Positions 42,123-50,196 of a stretch of 64,000 nucleotides of DNA are shown piece by piece. The position numbers and the translations under genes are program-made. The DNA is taken from assembly GCA_900315245.1 (NCBI GenBank), contig OMYJ01000010.1:1-64000 (forward strand), read 5' to 3'. The notes below the pieces were generated by a model that saw only the letters and a list, made by a program, of their open reading frames with translations, was not told the origin of the DNA and did no database searches. How positions within the stretch are numbered: the stretch's first letter is position 1; every line of letters begins with the position of its first letter. This stretch comes from an uncultured Bacteroidales bacterium. GTDB lineage: Bacteria; Bacteroidota; Bacteroidia; Bacteroidales; WCHB1-69.

Positions 42123-43040
42123 ATGAATAATGAAATAGCGCAAATGGAATTAGATCTGCCGCAATTGAGGCAGATGGTGTTGGAGAACACCGAAAGAATT
42201 AATAGAAATGAATTGATTATCAACGAAATGCGTATGGAATCCGCAGAACAGGCTCGTAAAGTCAGCGAACAAGATGAATGGTTGGAAAATATTCGCAAAG
42301 AAAATGACCGTAGCATGCGCCTTTCCAGAGAGAGGATGGATAGGCTTGAAAAATTTGCGGAAACCTCCAGACTCGAATATGAGCAACGCGTTCGAGAAAT
42401 AAACGAAGAGAGGAAAGCGTCGGACAAACGGATAGAAGAGAGCAGGAGGGAGTCGGACAAACGGATAGAAGAGTACAGGCGGGAGTCGGACAGACGGATG
42501 GAGGAGAGTAGGAAAGAGACAGAAAGGGAGGTGAAAGAGATGCTGGCTGAGACTCACAGGGAGGTAAAAGAGATGTTTGCTGAAACCAACGCATCGATCA
42601 GACGTGTTTCGGTAGAGTTCCTCGGTATCACGGGACACATTGTGGAAGGTCTGGTGAGTTCTTCCACCGAAAAAATCTTCAAGGATGCCGGTTTCGATTT
42701 GCATGACAGCGGCAAGAATCTGAGGAGGGAACTCGCGTCGGAGGACAAGCAGATGGAGGTGGATGCCATGCTTGGCAATGAGAAACTTGTCGTCCCCGTG
42801 GAGGTCAAAGCGAACTTCACTAAAAAGAAGGTGAAACGCTTCTTGCACAAGATGGAGATGTTCAGGAAGTTCTTCCCGGAATACGCTGACAAAGAAGTCA
42901 TTGCTGCCATCGCTGCCATCAACTATGAGGCGGGAGTGGCTGATTTCGCCCACGAAGAAGGTCTGCTCGTCATTCGCGTCAGCAGTGATGACATCTTCTC
43001 CCTTGACCCCGTTGACGAGAAGAAGCTACGGAAATTCTGA
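42123..43040 (+). CDS. Hendecad coiled-coil protein with PD-(D/E)XK nuclease-like domain
   Basis: 305 residues. Residues 1-160 are one long coiled coil; between about 95 and 160 it shows an exact 11-residue period (SDKRIEESRRE, SDKRIEEYRRE, SDRRMEESRKE, TEREVKEMLAE, THREVKEMFAE). The C-terminal domain has E212-V-D214 and E227-V-K229 (VPVEVKANF), which fits the PD-(D/E)XK core of DUF3782-like proteins. Function unknown; DNA binding or cleavage is a family-based guess. It is a single gene with a strong promoter. Confidence 0.7.
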   Translation: MNNEIAQMELDLPQLRQMVLENTERINRNELIINEMRMESAEQARKVSEQDEWLENIRKENDRSMRLSRERMDRLEKFAETSRLEYEQRVREINEERKASDKRIEESRRESDKRIEEYRRESDRRMEESRKETEREVKEMLAETHREVKEMFAETNASIRRVSVEFLGITGHIVEGLVSSSTEKIFKDAGFDLHDSGKNLRRELASEDKQMEVDAMLGNEKLVVPVEVKANFTKKKVKRFLHKMEMFRKFFPEYADKEVIAAIAAINYEAGVADFAHEEGLLVIRVSSDDIFSLDPVDEKKLRKF

Positions 43041-43074
43041 AAAGGTGATGCGACGACAATGTCGAAAAAAAGCA

Positions 43075-43082
43075 TATTTTTG
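43075..43082 (+). promoter_or_regulatory. Promoter -7 box for the LtaS-like gene
   Basis: TATTTTTG followed by CC, 26 nt before the ATG at 43109. Confidence 0.6.
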
Positions 43083-43108
43083 CCGCCCTTTGTCAGAAAG
43101 AATTTGTA

Positions 43109-45064
43109 ATGAAGAAGATTCTGCAGAATGATTTCACGGTGTTGCTTTTGAGACTGCTGCCGCTCTATGGCTGCGTTTTGGTCACGCAGGTCGCTTTTTA
43201 CCTGTATAACCGGATGCTGCTTGGAGCACTGACTTGGACGGAAGTCCCTATGCTACTTGCAGGATCGCTGAAGTTCGCTACTGCGTCCATCTTCTTTTTG
43301 AATGCCCCCTTCATTGTGCTGTCGATGCTGCCTTTCCGCTTCCGCCAGAAAAGCGGCTACCAGAAGGCTCTGTTTTGGATTTACGGCATCATCAATTCCA
43401 TCGGTCTTGTGGTGCTGAACCTATCAGACGTTGTCTATTTCCGTTATGCTTTCAAACGGATTACCTCCGAGGAAATGCACTTCTTCCGCGAAAATGACAA
43501 CACCTTTGACATCCTTTTCAAGGCGATGGGCGAAAACTGGTACCTCGTGCTGCTCGGTGCGGCGTTGATTTTCCTTTTGTTTTTCGTCTATAAGAAAATC
43601 AAATACCACCCCACACAGTTGACTAACAATTGGTTGTATTATGGGGTCGGAGCATTTGGACTGGCCGTTGTGGTTCCGTTGTGGGTGCTCGGCATCCGCG
43701 GCTCGGCCGACAAGAAGGCCTTTCCCATGTCGGTCGGCAATGCGGTTTATTACACGCAGTCGCCGCAGAAAGGAGCCCTGATTTTGAGCAACCCGTTCTG
43801 TCTGTTCCGCACCATCGGGATGCGGCAGTTGGATGCGCCGGTCTATTTCAGCGAGGATGAGTTGGCGGAGTTGTATTCCCCGTATCATTATCCGAAACTT
43901 GTCCAACCTCCTGTGGCGAAGGGCAAGAATGTGGTGATTTTTGTGCTGGAGAGCTTCAGCAGGGAACATTCGCAGTATCTTGCCCCGCATCTGAATCCCA
44001 ACGGCGGTTACACTCCCTTTTTGGATTCCCTGATGCGCGAGGGTTTGGTGTTCACGAATGCTTTCGCCAACGGCGTGAAGTCCATTGAGGCATTACCGTC
44101 TATCTACTCGTCCATCCCCTCTTACCGTTCTCCCTTCGCATTAATGCCCCAGTCTCTGACCGATTTGGAGGCGCTGCCCCGCATCCTGGAGCGGCAGGGC
44201 TACGGCACGCATTTCTTCTGTGGAGCGTCCCGGAACCAGATGGGTTTCGAGGCCTTCGGCACGCTGTGCGGAATCGAGAACTTCCACAACAGAGAAGATT
44301 TCGAGAAACTGCATCCGGGGAAGGAAAACGCTAATGTGTGGGGCATCTGGGACATGCCGTTTTTGCAATATGTGGCCGATGAACTCAACCGGCAACAAAC
44401 ACCGTTCTTCACCTCAGTGTTCACCCTGAGTTCCCATCATCCTTACGATCTTCCCGAAGAGTATGCCGGCAAGATGCCGCAGGGTGGTTCGCTTGTACAA
44501 CCTTGTGTGGCATACACTGACCTTTCGCTGCGCAAATTCTTTGAAACCGCTTCCAAGATGCCGTGGTTTGAGAACACGCTGTTCATCTTCGTGGCCGACC
44601 ATGTGTCACCGCAGATGGCGGCGGAAGAGACCCGCACGGCCAAAGGCAATACCGCCATCATATACTTCATGTACACCCCTGACCATTCTGTTAGGGGTCG
44701 CTATGAGCATGTGACCCAGCAGGTTGACATTATGCCCACCACGCTCGGGCTGATGGGATACGATAAGCCCTATTTCGCTTTTGGTCGCGATGTTTTCAAC
44801 GAACCCGAACGCAAACCGCTTGTGGTTAATTGCGTACAGCAGACCTACCAAGCACTGACCGATTCTCTGAGCCTCTATTTCGACGGAGAACGCTGTCTGT
44901 TCGTCTATGCCGCTGATGACACGCTGCAACAGCACAATATTCTGGATCCGAACAGCTCAGCGCAAAAGTCACTGGAACGGGACTTGAAAGCGCAGCTTCA
45001 GTCGTATTACATGCATGTGGGACGCGGCGATTTGCTGCCCTTGAAGTCGGTTAAAAAGAAATAG
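43109..45064 (+). CDS. LtaS-like alkaline-phosphatase-superfamily membrane sulfatase/phosphotransferase
   Basis: 651 residues. Five N-terminal membrane spans (to about 215), then a periplasmic sulfatase-fold domain: NVVIFVLESFSREHS with the metal-binding Glu, ANGVKSIEALPSI with the likely nucleophile, and FIFVADHVSP with the C-terminal metal ligands. Relatives are lipoteichoic-acid synthases and phosphoglycerol or phosphoethanolamine transferases, so it probably modifies an envelope glycan or lipid. Ends in a hairpin shared with the convergent gene pair. Confidence 0.87.
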   Translation: MKKILQNDFTVLLLRLLPLYGCVLVTQVAFYLYNRMLLGALTWTEVPMLLAGSLKFATASIFFLNAPFIVLSMLPFRFRQKSGYQKALFWIYGIINSIGLVVLNLSDVVYFRYAFKRITSEEMHFFRENDNTFDILFKAMGENWYLVLLGAALIFLLFFVYKKIKYHPTQLTNNWLYYGVGAFGLAVVVPLWVLGIRGSADKKAFPMSVGNAVYYTQSPQKGALILSNPFCLFRTIGMRQLDAPVYFSEDELAELYSPYHYPKLVQPPVAKGKNVVIFVLESFSREHSQYLAPHLNPNGGYTPFLDSLMREGLVFTNAFANGVKSIEALPSIYSSIPSYRSPFALMPQSLTDLEALPRILERQGYGTHFFCGASRNQMGFEAFGTLCGIENFHNREDFEKLHPGKENANVWGIWDMPFLQYVADELNRQQTPFFTSVFTLSSHHPYDLPEEYAGKMPQGGSLVQPCVAYTDLSLRKFFETASKMPWFENTLFIFVADHVSPQMAAEETRTAKGNTAIIYFMYTPDHSVRGRYEHVTQQVDIMPTTLGLMGYDKPYFAFGRDVFNEPERKPLVVNCVQQTYQALTDSLSLYFDGERCLFVYAADDTLQQHNILDPNSSAQKSLERDLKAQLQSYYMHVGRGDLLPLKSVKKK

Positions 45065-45066
45065 GA

Positions 45067-45089
45067 ACGGGGTGCCGATGACACCCCGT
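45067..45089. terminator. Two-way terminator-like hairpin
   Basis: ACGGGGTG and CACCCCGT arms (8 bp) around CCGATGA, 2 nt after the LtaS-like stop and before the convergent ribbon-helix-helix gene; no T-tract. Confidence 0.5.
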
Positions 45090-45140
45090 AATCAAATTCA
45101 CACGACATAGGCACGTTGCGACGAGCCTTAAAACGTTATC

Positions 45141-45323
45141 TTACTTGTCTGTTTCTTGTTCGTCGGAGGAGTGCTTCTTTTTCGGAAGCCTTCCGGCCTT
45201 TTTCAGAGCGTTTTGCAAAATCCATTCGATTTGGCCATTCGCACTACGGAACTCGTCTGCAGCCCATCGTTCAATGGCCTCGAAAATCTCTGAATCCACT
45301 CGTAAGGCGAAGTTTTTCTTCAT
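45141..45323 (-). CDS. Arc-like ribbon-helix-helix DNA-binding protein
   Basis: 60 residues. KKNFALRVDSEIFEAIERWA followed by a second helix and a Lys-rich tail (RLPKKKHSS) is the pattern of Arc-type ribbon-helix-helix proteins. It starts 2 nt after the SPFH gene stop, so the two are one operon; this SPFH/Arc pairing is common in Bacteroidetes. It may regulate the operon. Confidence 0.8.
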   Translation of the reverse strand: MKKNFALRVDSEIFEAIERWAADEFRSANGQIEWILQNALKKAGRLPKKKHSSDEQETDK

Positions 45324-45325
45324 AA

Positions 45326-46297
45326 TTACTGGTATAACGTCCCCGTGTTGATGACCGGTGAAGCGGATTCGTCGGCGCAGAGCACCACCAAAAGGTTGGA
45401 GACCATGGCGGCCTTGCGCTCTTCGTCAAGCTCCACAATCTTGTCGGCGGAGAGTTTCTTGAGAGCCAGATCGACCATGCTGACGGCACCCTCCACGATT
45501 TTTTCGCGGGCGGAGATGATGGCGTCGGCTTGCTGGCGGCGCAGCATCACGCTGGCGATTTCGGCAGCGTAGGCCAAGTAGTTGATGCGGGCTTCCACAA
45601 CCTCTATGCCTGCGATTTCCAGATGTTTGCGCAGCTCGGCCTCCAAACGCTCATTTACCTCCTCGCCGCCAGAACGCAGCGTGATTTCCTCGTCGTCGCG
45701 TTCCATGTTGTCGTAGGCGTATAAGCCCGCGAGCTTGCGCAACGCGGCATCGCTCTGCACCCGCACGAACGAGTCAAAACTCTTGACGGACTTCATTGAG
45801 GTTTCGGTGATGGTGCTGCGCACGTCGGAATCCACCTCGAAACAGGCTTTGTAGGTGTCGCTGATCTTCCACACCAAAACCAAACCGATCATGATGGGGT
45901 TGCCGTTTTTGTCGTTCACCTTGATAGGCTCAACGTCCATGTTTTTGGCTCGCAAGGACAGTTTCTCCTTGCTGTAGAATGGGTTGACCCAGAAGAAACC
46001 GTTCTGTTTCACCGTGCCGGAGTACTTGCCGAAAAAGGTGAGTACCCGTGATTCGTTGGGCTGCACGACCATGAAACCGCACAGGTGAAGAACCCAGACG
46101 ATAAACAGCAGAAAACCGATGCAAATGGGAAGCAGAATCCAAGGGGTCACCTCCCCTTCGGCATTTAACATGCAGTCAAGCTTGGCTAATCTCACCACTA
46201 TCCAAATGGAAACCACAAACAAGACAAGATTGATAAGTAGATGCAGGAATCCGTTGTTGCCTGCAGATAATTGTTTGTTGAACTCTTTGCTATTCAT
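45326..46297 (-). CDS. SPFH/Band 7 domain membrane protein
   Basis: 323 residues. Two N-terminal spans (about 17-37 and 52-75), then the SPFH domain: VVQPNESRVLTFFGKYSG, FFWVNPFYSK and a long helix rich in charged residues (SGGEEVNERLEAELRKHL). SPFH proteins form large oligomeric scaffolds in membranes and are linked to protease control and membrane microdomains. Followed 2 nt later by the ribbon-helix-helix gene. Divergent from the patatin gene, with facing promoters. Confidence 0.9.
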   Translation of the reverse strand: MNSKEFNKQLSAGNNGFLHLLINLVLFVVSIWIVVRLAKLDCMLNAEGEVTPWILLPICIGFLLFIVWVLHLCGFMVVQPNESRVLTFFGKYSGTVKQNGFFWVNPFYSKEKLSLRAKNMDVEPIKVNDKNGNPIMIGLVLVWKISDTYKACFEVDSDVRSTITETSMKSVKSFDSFVRVQSDAALRKLAGLYAYDNMERDDEEITLRSGGEEVNERLEAELRKHLEIAGIEVVEARINYLAYAAEIASVMLRRQQADAIISAREKIVEGAVSMVDLALKKLSADKIVELDEERKAAMVSNLLVVLCADESASPVINTGTLYQ

Positions 46298-46348
46298 AAC
46301 TTTAAGGTTTTAATTTGTGATTGAAATAATATCATTTTAATATCACGG

Positions 46349-46356
46349 CAAAAATA
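46349..46356 (-). promoter_or_regulatory. Promoter -7 box for the SPFH operon
   Basis: The minus strand reads TATTTTTG followed by CC, 52 nt before the ATG at 46297. Confidence 0.6.
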
Positions 46357-46395
46357 CATTTTTTTTAATACGACATACGTTTTTCGAAAAAAAAT

Positions 46396-46403
46396 TATTT
46401 TTG
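46396..46403 (+). promoter_or_regulatory. Promoter -7 box for the patatin gene
   Basis: TATTTTTG followed by CG, 30 nt before the ATG at 46433. Confidence 0.6.
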
Positions 46404-46432
46404 CGTTTCCAAAGTCGAAAACGTCAAGTATC

Positions 46433-48754
46433 ATGAGGAATGTCAGAATCATAATACAAGAGAGGAAATTTAGGATAGGACTGAAATTGCTGCTGTCAGT
46501 TTTTATTTTGACCATTTCAACAGCCACATTGTATGCACAACAGCATAAATTGGTCAACGTCAGTTATGATCCGAAGAGCGATTCTGTTTTCTTTGCAGAG
46601 ATGCAGAAGCGTATGGCGGAGATACGGAAGTCAAGACCCACGGTGGCGTTGGTGCTGGCAGGGGGCGGTGCGAAAGGTGCATCTCATATTGGAGTGCTGA
46701 AATACCTTGAAGAAAAGGGGATTCCGGTGGATTTTGTGGCCGGTACCAGCATGGGCGGCCTTTTGGGTGGCTTGTACGCTATGGGTTATTCCGCCGCGGA
46801 AATCGACTCCATTGTGCGTTCTATCGACTGGAATGTGATGATGAGCGACAATATCCCGTTGGATTTCTATTCTTATACCAGAAAGATGTACAAAGGGACA
46901 TACGTGCTGGACATTCCTTATACAAAGTTGGATTTTAAGAAAAGCCTTCCTTCGGGGATTTTGTACGGATTGAACGTGTACAACATGATAAGTGCGCTTT
47001 CGGTCGGGTACCAGCAGAAGATGAACTTTCTGGACCTGCCCACGCCGTATTGTTGTGTGGCCACGGAGATCGTTTCGCAGAAGGAGAAGCACTGGACAGA
47101 AGGCTCGATGGTGGATGCCATGCGGTCCACCATGTCCATTCCGGGCTATTTCATGCCCGTGCGGGTGGACTCGATGATTCTATCTGATGGGGGCACCAAA
47201 AACAACTTCCCGACGGATGTTGCGAAGGCTGCCGGCGCGGACATCATCATCGGGGTGGAAATGACCATGCCGAGGGATTACCAGAAAGTGAACAACATGG
47301 CGGACGTTCTGATGCAGACCGCACAATATTCCGGTGGGTTGGAGGCGCACAATCGCAATGTCAAGAACGCGACTGTCTATATCACGCCGGACATTTCGGG
47401 TTTCGGGATGCTGACCTTCGGGACCGAGGAGATAGCCACGCTGATAAGCCGGGGCTATCAGGAAGCTGCCAAGCATGAGCGTGAAATCGACAGCATTGCG
47501 CGGATTGTGGGTAGGGGAGGACGTATCAAGCATAACCCTAAAGCCATCAATACTGCGGATACGAAAGTCAAAATCACGGATGTGCTATACGAAGGTCTCT
47601 CAAGCAAGGAGGAGGACTACATCAACCGAAAAGTGCGTCTGAAACTGAACGAATATTACGACAAACGCGATTTTGAGTTGTCGCAGGCCATCATCTATGG
47701 CACTATGGCTTTCTCGCAGGTCACTTACCGTCTGGTGCCCGACGGTGCCGACGGGTACAAACTGCTGTTCAAGTGCGAGAAGCGGCCTCAAAACTCCATC
47801 GGCATCGGTCTCCGGTTGGATTCGCAAGACTGGTTCGCGGCCATAATCAATGGTGGCTTTGGACGGAACAAGATTTTCGGTTCCCTGTGCGATGTCACCC
47901 TCAGGCTTTCCATGTCCCCCTATCTGAAAGTGGATTGGTATTACCTTCCGAAAAAAGGACTCAAGTTCGGGATTTCCGCAAAGACGCTTTATCGTACCCT
48001 CCTCGGCACAGTTGACCACAATTACGATTTCCAGTATTGTGAACGTCTTTGGCACAACGAGGCAAAGGTTTACCTTGCGAGTACAAGGTGGAGTCAGGTC
48101 AGCTTGTCCGCCGGCTTGAGAATTGAATACATGCCCTACTATTTGCTCATAAGCCCTGCTCTTACCGACTTTGAGTCCCCGTGGGAATGGAAGGATTATC
48201 GTGCATACGTCTATATGCGGTTTACGTACGATCATGAGAATGCACGCTATTTTCCGGATCGCGGTCTGCGTGTGACAGCCACTTACGACTACGATTTCCA
48301 TAAAACCCACTATGCGGCGTTGGGTATCCATGGTGTAATCCCCGTCTGTAGCTTCTTTTCCATTCTGGCTTCCGCCAATGGCCGCTATATCTTTGGAGAT
48401 ACCGACTACAACCTGTTTATGAGCAACTATGTGGGAGGTGTCATGCCCGGTCGCTATTATGAACAGCAGATTCCTTTTATAGGCTATAATGCGGTCAGTG
48501 ACCGTAAAGATTTGCTTACCGTGGCGAATCTCGAATTGCGTTTTAAAGTGGCAAAGAAGTGCTATCTGTCGGCTATTGGAGCAGCCCTACACGACGGGTA
48601 CAATCTGAAAGACATGAAATCGCATCATCCTGTATATTCTGCCGCCCTTCAGTTCGCGTATAACTCAAAGTTCGGGCCCATATCAGCTAACCTTCACTGG
48701 AACAGTGCTTTTAACAGGGTGGGGTTCTATTTCAGTGCGGGATATGACTTCTGA
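46433..48754 (+). CDS. Patatin-like phospholipase with BamA-type outer-membrane barrel
   Basis: 773 residues. A signal peptide (LLLSVFILTISTATLYAQ) is followed by a patatin domain (about 70-270) with the oxyanion loop GGGAKGASHIG, nucleophile Ser106 in GTSMGG and catalytic Asp252 in DGG. A POTRA-like segment (about 385-450) and a 16-strand-type barrel of the surface-antigen family follow, ending in YDF. This is the layout of type Vd (PlpD-like) secreted lipases, although in Bacteroidetes the patatin domain may stay attached. The product would hydrolyse phospholipids. Confidence 0.9.
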   Translation: MRNVRIIIQERKFRIGLKLLLSVFILTISTATLYAQQHKLVNVSYDPKSDSVFFAEMQKRMAEIRKSRPTVALVLAGGGAKGASHIGVLKYLEEKGIPVDFVAGTSMGGLLGGLYAMGYSAAEIDSIVRSIDWNVMMSDNIPLDFYSYTRKMYKGTYVLDIPYTKLDFKKSLPSGILYGLNVYNMISALSVGYQQKMNFLDLPTPYCCVATEIVSQKEKHWTEGSMVDAMRSTMSIPGYFMPVRVDSMILSDGGTKNNFPTDVAKAAGADIIIGVEMTMPRDYQKVNNMADVLMQTAQYSGGLEAHNRNVKNATVYITPDISGFGMLTFGTEEIATLISRGYQEAAKHEREIDSIARIVGRGGRIKHNPKAINTADTKVKITDVLYEGLSSKEEDYINRKVRLKLNEYYDKRDFELSQAIIYGTMAFSQVTYRLVPDGADGYKLLFKCEKRPQNSIGIGLRLDSQDWFAAIINGGFGRNKIFGSLCDVTLRLSMSPYLKVDWYYLPKKGLKFGISAKTLYRTLLGTVDHNYDFQYCERLWHNEAKVYLASTRWSQVSLSAGLRIEYMPYYLLISPALTDFESPWEWKDYRAYVYMRFTYDHENARYFPDRGLRVTATYDYDFHKTHYAALGIHGVIPVCSFFSILASANGRYIFGDTDYNLFMSNYVGGVMPGRYYEQQIPFIGYNAVSDRKDLLTVANLELRFKVAKKCYLSAIGAALHDGYNLKDMKSHHPVYSAALQFAYNSKFGPISANLHWNSAFNRVGFYFSAGYDF

Positions 48755-48796
48755 CTATGACAATAACTATGACAATAACTATAACTATAACTATAA
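48755..48796. repeat. Tandem array with 6/12-bp period after a stop codon
   Basis: CTATGACAATAA twice, then CTATAA three times, directly after the patatin gene stop. One of the few arrays here without a 7-bp period. Confidence 0.8.
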
Positions 48797-48902
48797 CTTA
48801 GACAAAGGACTATGCCATCTAATCTCAAATCACAAATCACTATTCACTATTACCAAAACAAATTCTCAAAAAATATTTTTTCACAAAATGAAAGGATAAT
48901 GG

Positions 48903-48931
48903 TTGGCATATTGCAAAAAAATATATCTTTG
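48903..48931 (+). promoter_or_regulatory. Promoter of kdd
   Basis: TTG (48903-48905), 18-nt spacer, TATCTTTG (48924-48931). Confidence 0.75.
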
Positions 48932-48934
48932 CAC

Positions 48935-48950
48935 CCTCAAAATTTTGAGG
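48935..48950. promoter_or_regulatory. Perfect 16-bp palindrome at the kdd transcription start
   Basis: CCTCAAAATTTTGAGG begins 4 nt after the -7 box, where transcription should start. It is well placed for a repressor operator; no regulator is known. Confidence 0.55.
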
Positions 48951-48987
48951 CAAAAAGTTTTGTATCACTCTATAAATCATTAAAATT

Positions 48988-50061
48988 ATGCAGAAAAAAG
49001 GCAACAAATACGGTACGCATCGCGTGATTGAACCCAAAGGTGTTCTCCCGCAGCCCGCAAACAAGCTTGACAATAACATGGACGAGATTTGGGACAATGA
49101 GATCCTCATTGATGTCCAAACCCTGAACATTGACTCCGCATCTTTTACCGACATCCATAACTATGCCAAGGAACAGGCTGGTCCTGGCGCTTCCGAGGAG
49201 AAAATCATGGAAGAGGTGAAGAAAGAGATGTTGTTGAACGTTGAATTGCAGGGTAAGCACCGTAACCGCCGCACCGGTTCCGGCGGTATGTTGCTCGGCA
49301 AGGTTGAAAAGATCGGTGACGCCCTCAAGGGCAAAATCGACCTCAAAGAGGGCGACCGCATCGCTACTCTCGTCAGCCTCAGCCTCACCCCGCTGCGCAT
49401 CGACGAGATCCTTGAGATCCGTCCCGATGTTGACCAAGTCGATATCAAAGGTAAAGCCATCCTCTTCGAGAGCGGTATCTATGCTAAGATCCCGACCGAC
49501 ATGCCGGAGAAGCTCGCTCTGAGCGCCCTCGACGTGGCTGGTGCTCCCGCCCAGACCGCCAAGCTGTGCCAATACGGTCAGACTGTCGTTATCCTCGGTG
49601 CCGGTGGTAAGAGCGGTATGCTTTGCTGCTATGAGGCAAAGAAACGCGTCGGTGTCACCGGTAAGGTCATTGGTATCGCCAACAGCCCGAAGAGCACCCA
49701 ACGCATCAAAGACCTCGGCTTCTGCGACATCGTGGAAAGCGCTGCCGGCATGACACCCGTCCAGGTCTATGAGCTCATCGAGAAACTCACCAACGGCAAA
49801 ATGGCCGACGTCACCATCAACTGCGTCAATGTTCCCGACCAGGAGATGACCGCCGTGCTCTGCACCAAAGACGATGGTATCGTCTATTTCTTCTCCATGG
49901 CCACCAGCTTCACCAAAGCTTCTCTCGGTGCCGAGGGTATCGGAAGCGACGTGAACATGATCATGGGTAACGGATATACAAAGGGACATGCTGAGTTCAC
50001 CCTTCAAGAGTTGCGCGAAAGCCCCGAGCTTCGCAAGATCTTCGAAGAACTCTACGCATAA
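48988..50061 (+). CDS. kdd: L-erythro-3,5-diaminohexanoate dehydrogenase
   Basis: 357 residues. It matches Kdd throughout (for example THRVIEPKGVLPQPANKLDN, RTGSGGMLLGKVEKIG, VVILGAGGKSGMLCCYEAKK with the nucleotide-binding GxGGKSG). The enzyme oxidatively deaminates 3,5-diaminohexanoate with NAD+ in lysine fermentation to acetate and butyrate. The other pathway genes (lysine 2,3-aminomutase, lysine 5,6-aminomutase, Kce, Kal) are not in this window; here the gene has its own strong promoter and terminator. Codon use is biased as in highly expressed genes. Confidence 0.92.
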   Translation: MQKKGNKYGTHRVIEPKGVLPQPANKLDNNMDEIWDNEILIDVQTLNIDSASFTDIHNYAKEQAGPGASEEKIMEEVKKEMLLNVELQGKHRNRRTGSGGMLLGKVEKIGDALKGKIDLKEGDRIATLVSLSLTPLRIDEILEIRPDVDQVDIKGKAILFESGIYAKIPTDMPEKLALSALDVAGAPAQTAKLCQYGQTVVILGAGGKSGMLCCYEAKKRVGVTGKVIGIANSPKSTQRIKDLGFCDIVESAAGMTPVQVYELIEKLTNGKMADVTINCVNVPDQEMTAVLCTKDDGIVYFFSMATSFTKASLGAEGIGSDVNMIMGNGYTKGHAEFTLQELRESPELRKIFEELYA

Positions 50062-50100
50062 ACCTTTCTATATATCACATTAGTAATAATTATCTTATGA

Positions 50101-50138
50101 AATAAGCGGTGTGTAACGAGCACCGCTTATTTTTTTTA
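50101..50138 (+). terminator. Intrinsic terminator of kdd
   Basis: AATAAGCGGTG and CACCGCTTATT arms (perfect 11 bp), 9-nt loop, followed by a T run. Confidence 0.9.
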
Positions 50139-50149
50139 CAAAAAAAATG

Positions 50150-50157
50150 TATCTTTG
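50150..50157 (+). promoter_or_regulatory. Promoter -7 box for the M49-like peptidase gene
   Basis: TATCTTTG followed by CC, 39 nt before the ATG at 50197. Confidence 0.65.
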
Positions 50158-50196
50158 CCCTCGTGTTTTTAGAGATAAATCTTAAATGTCTTGAAT

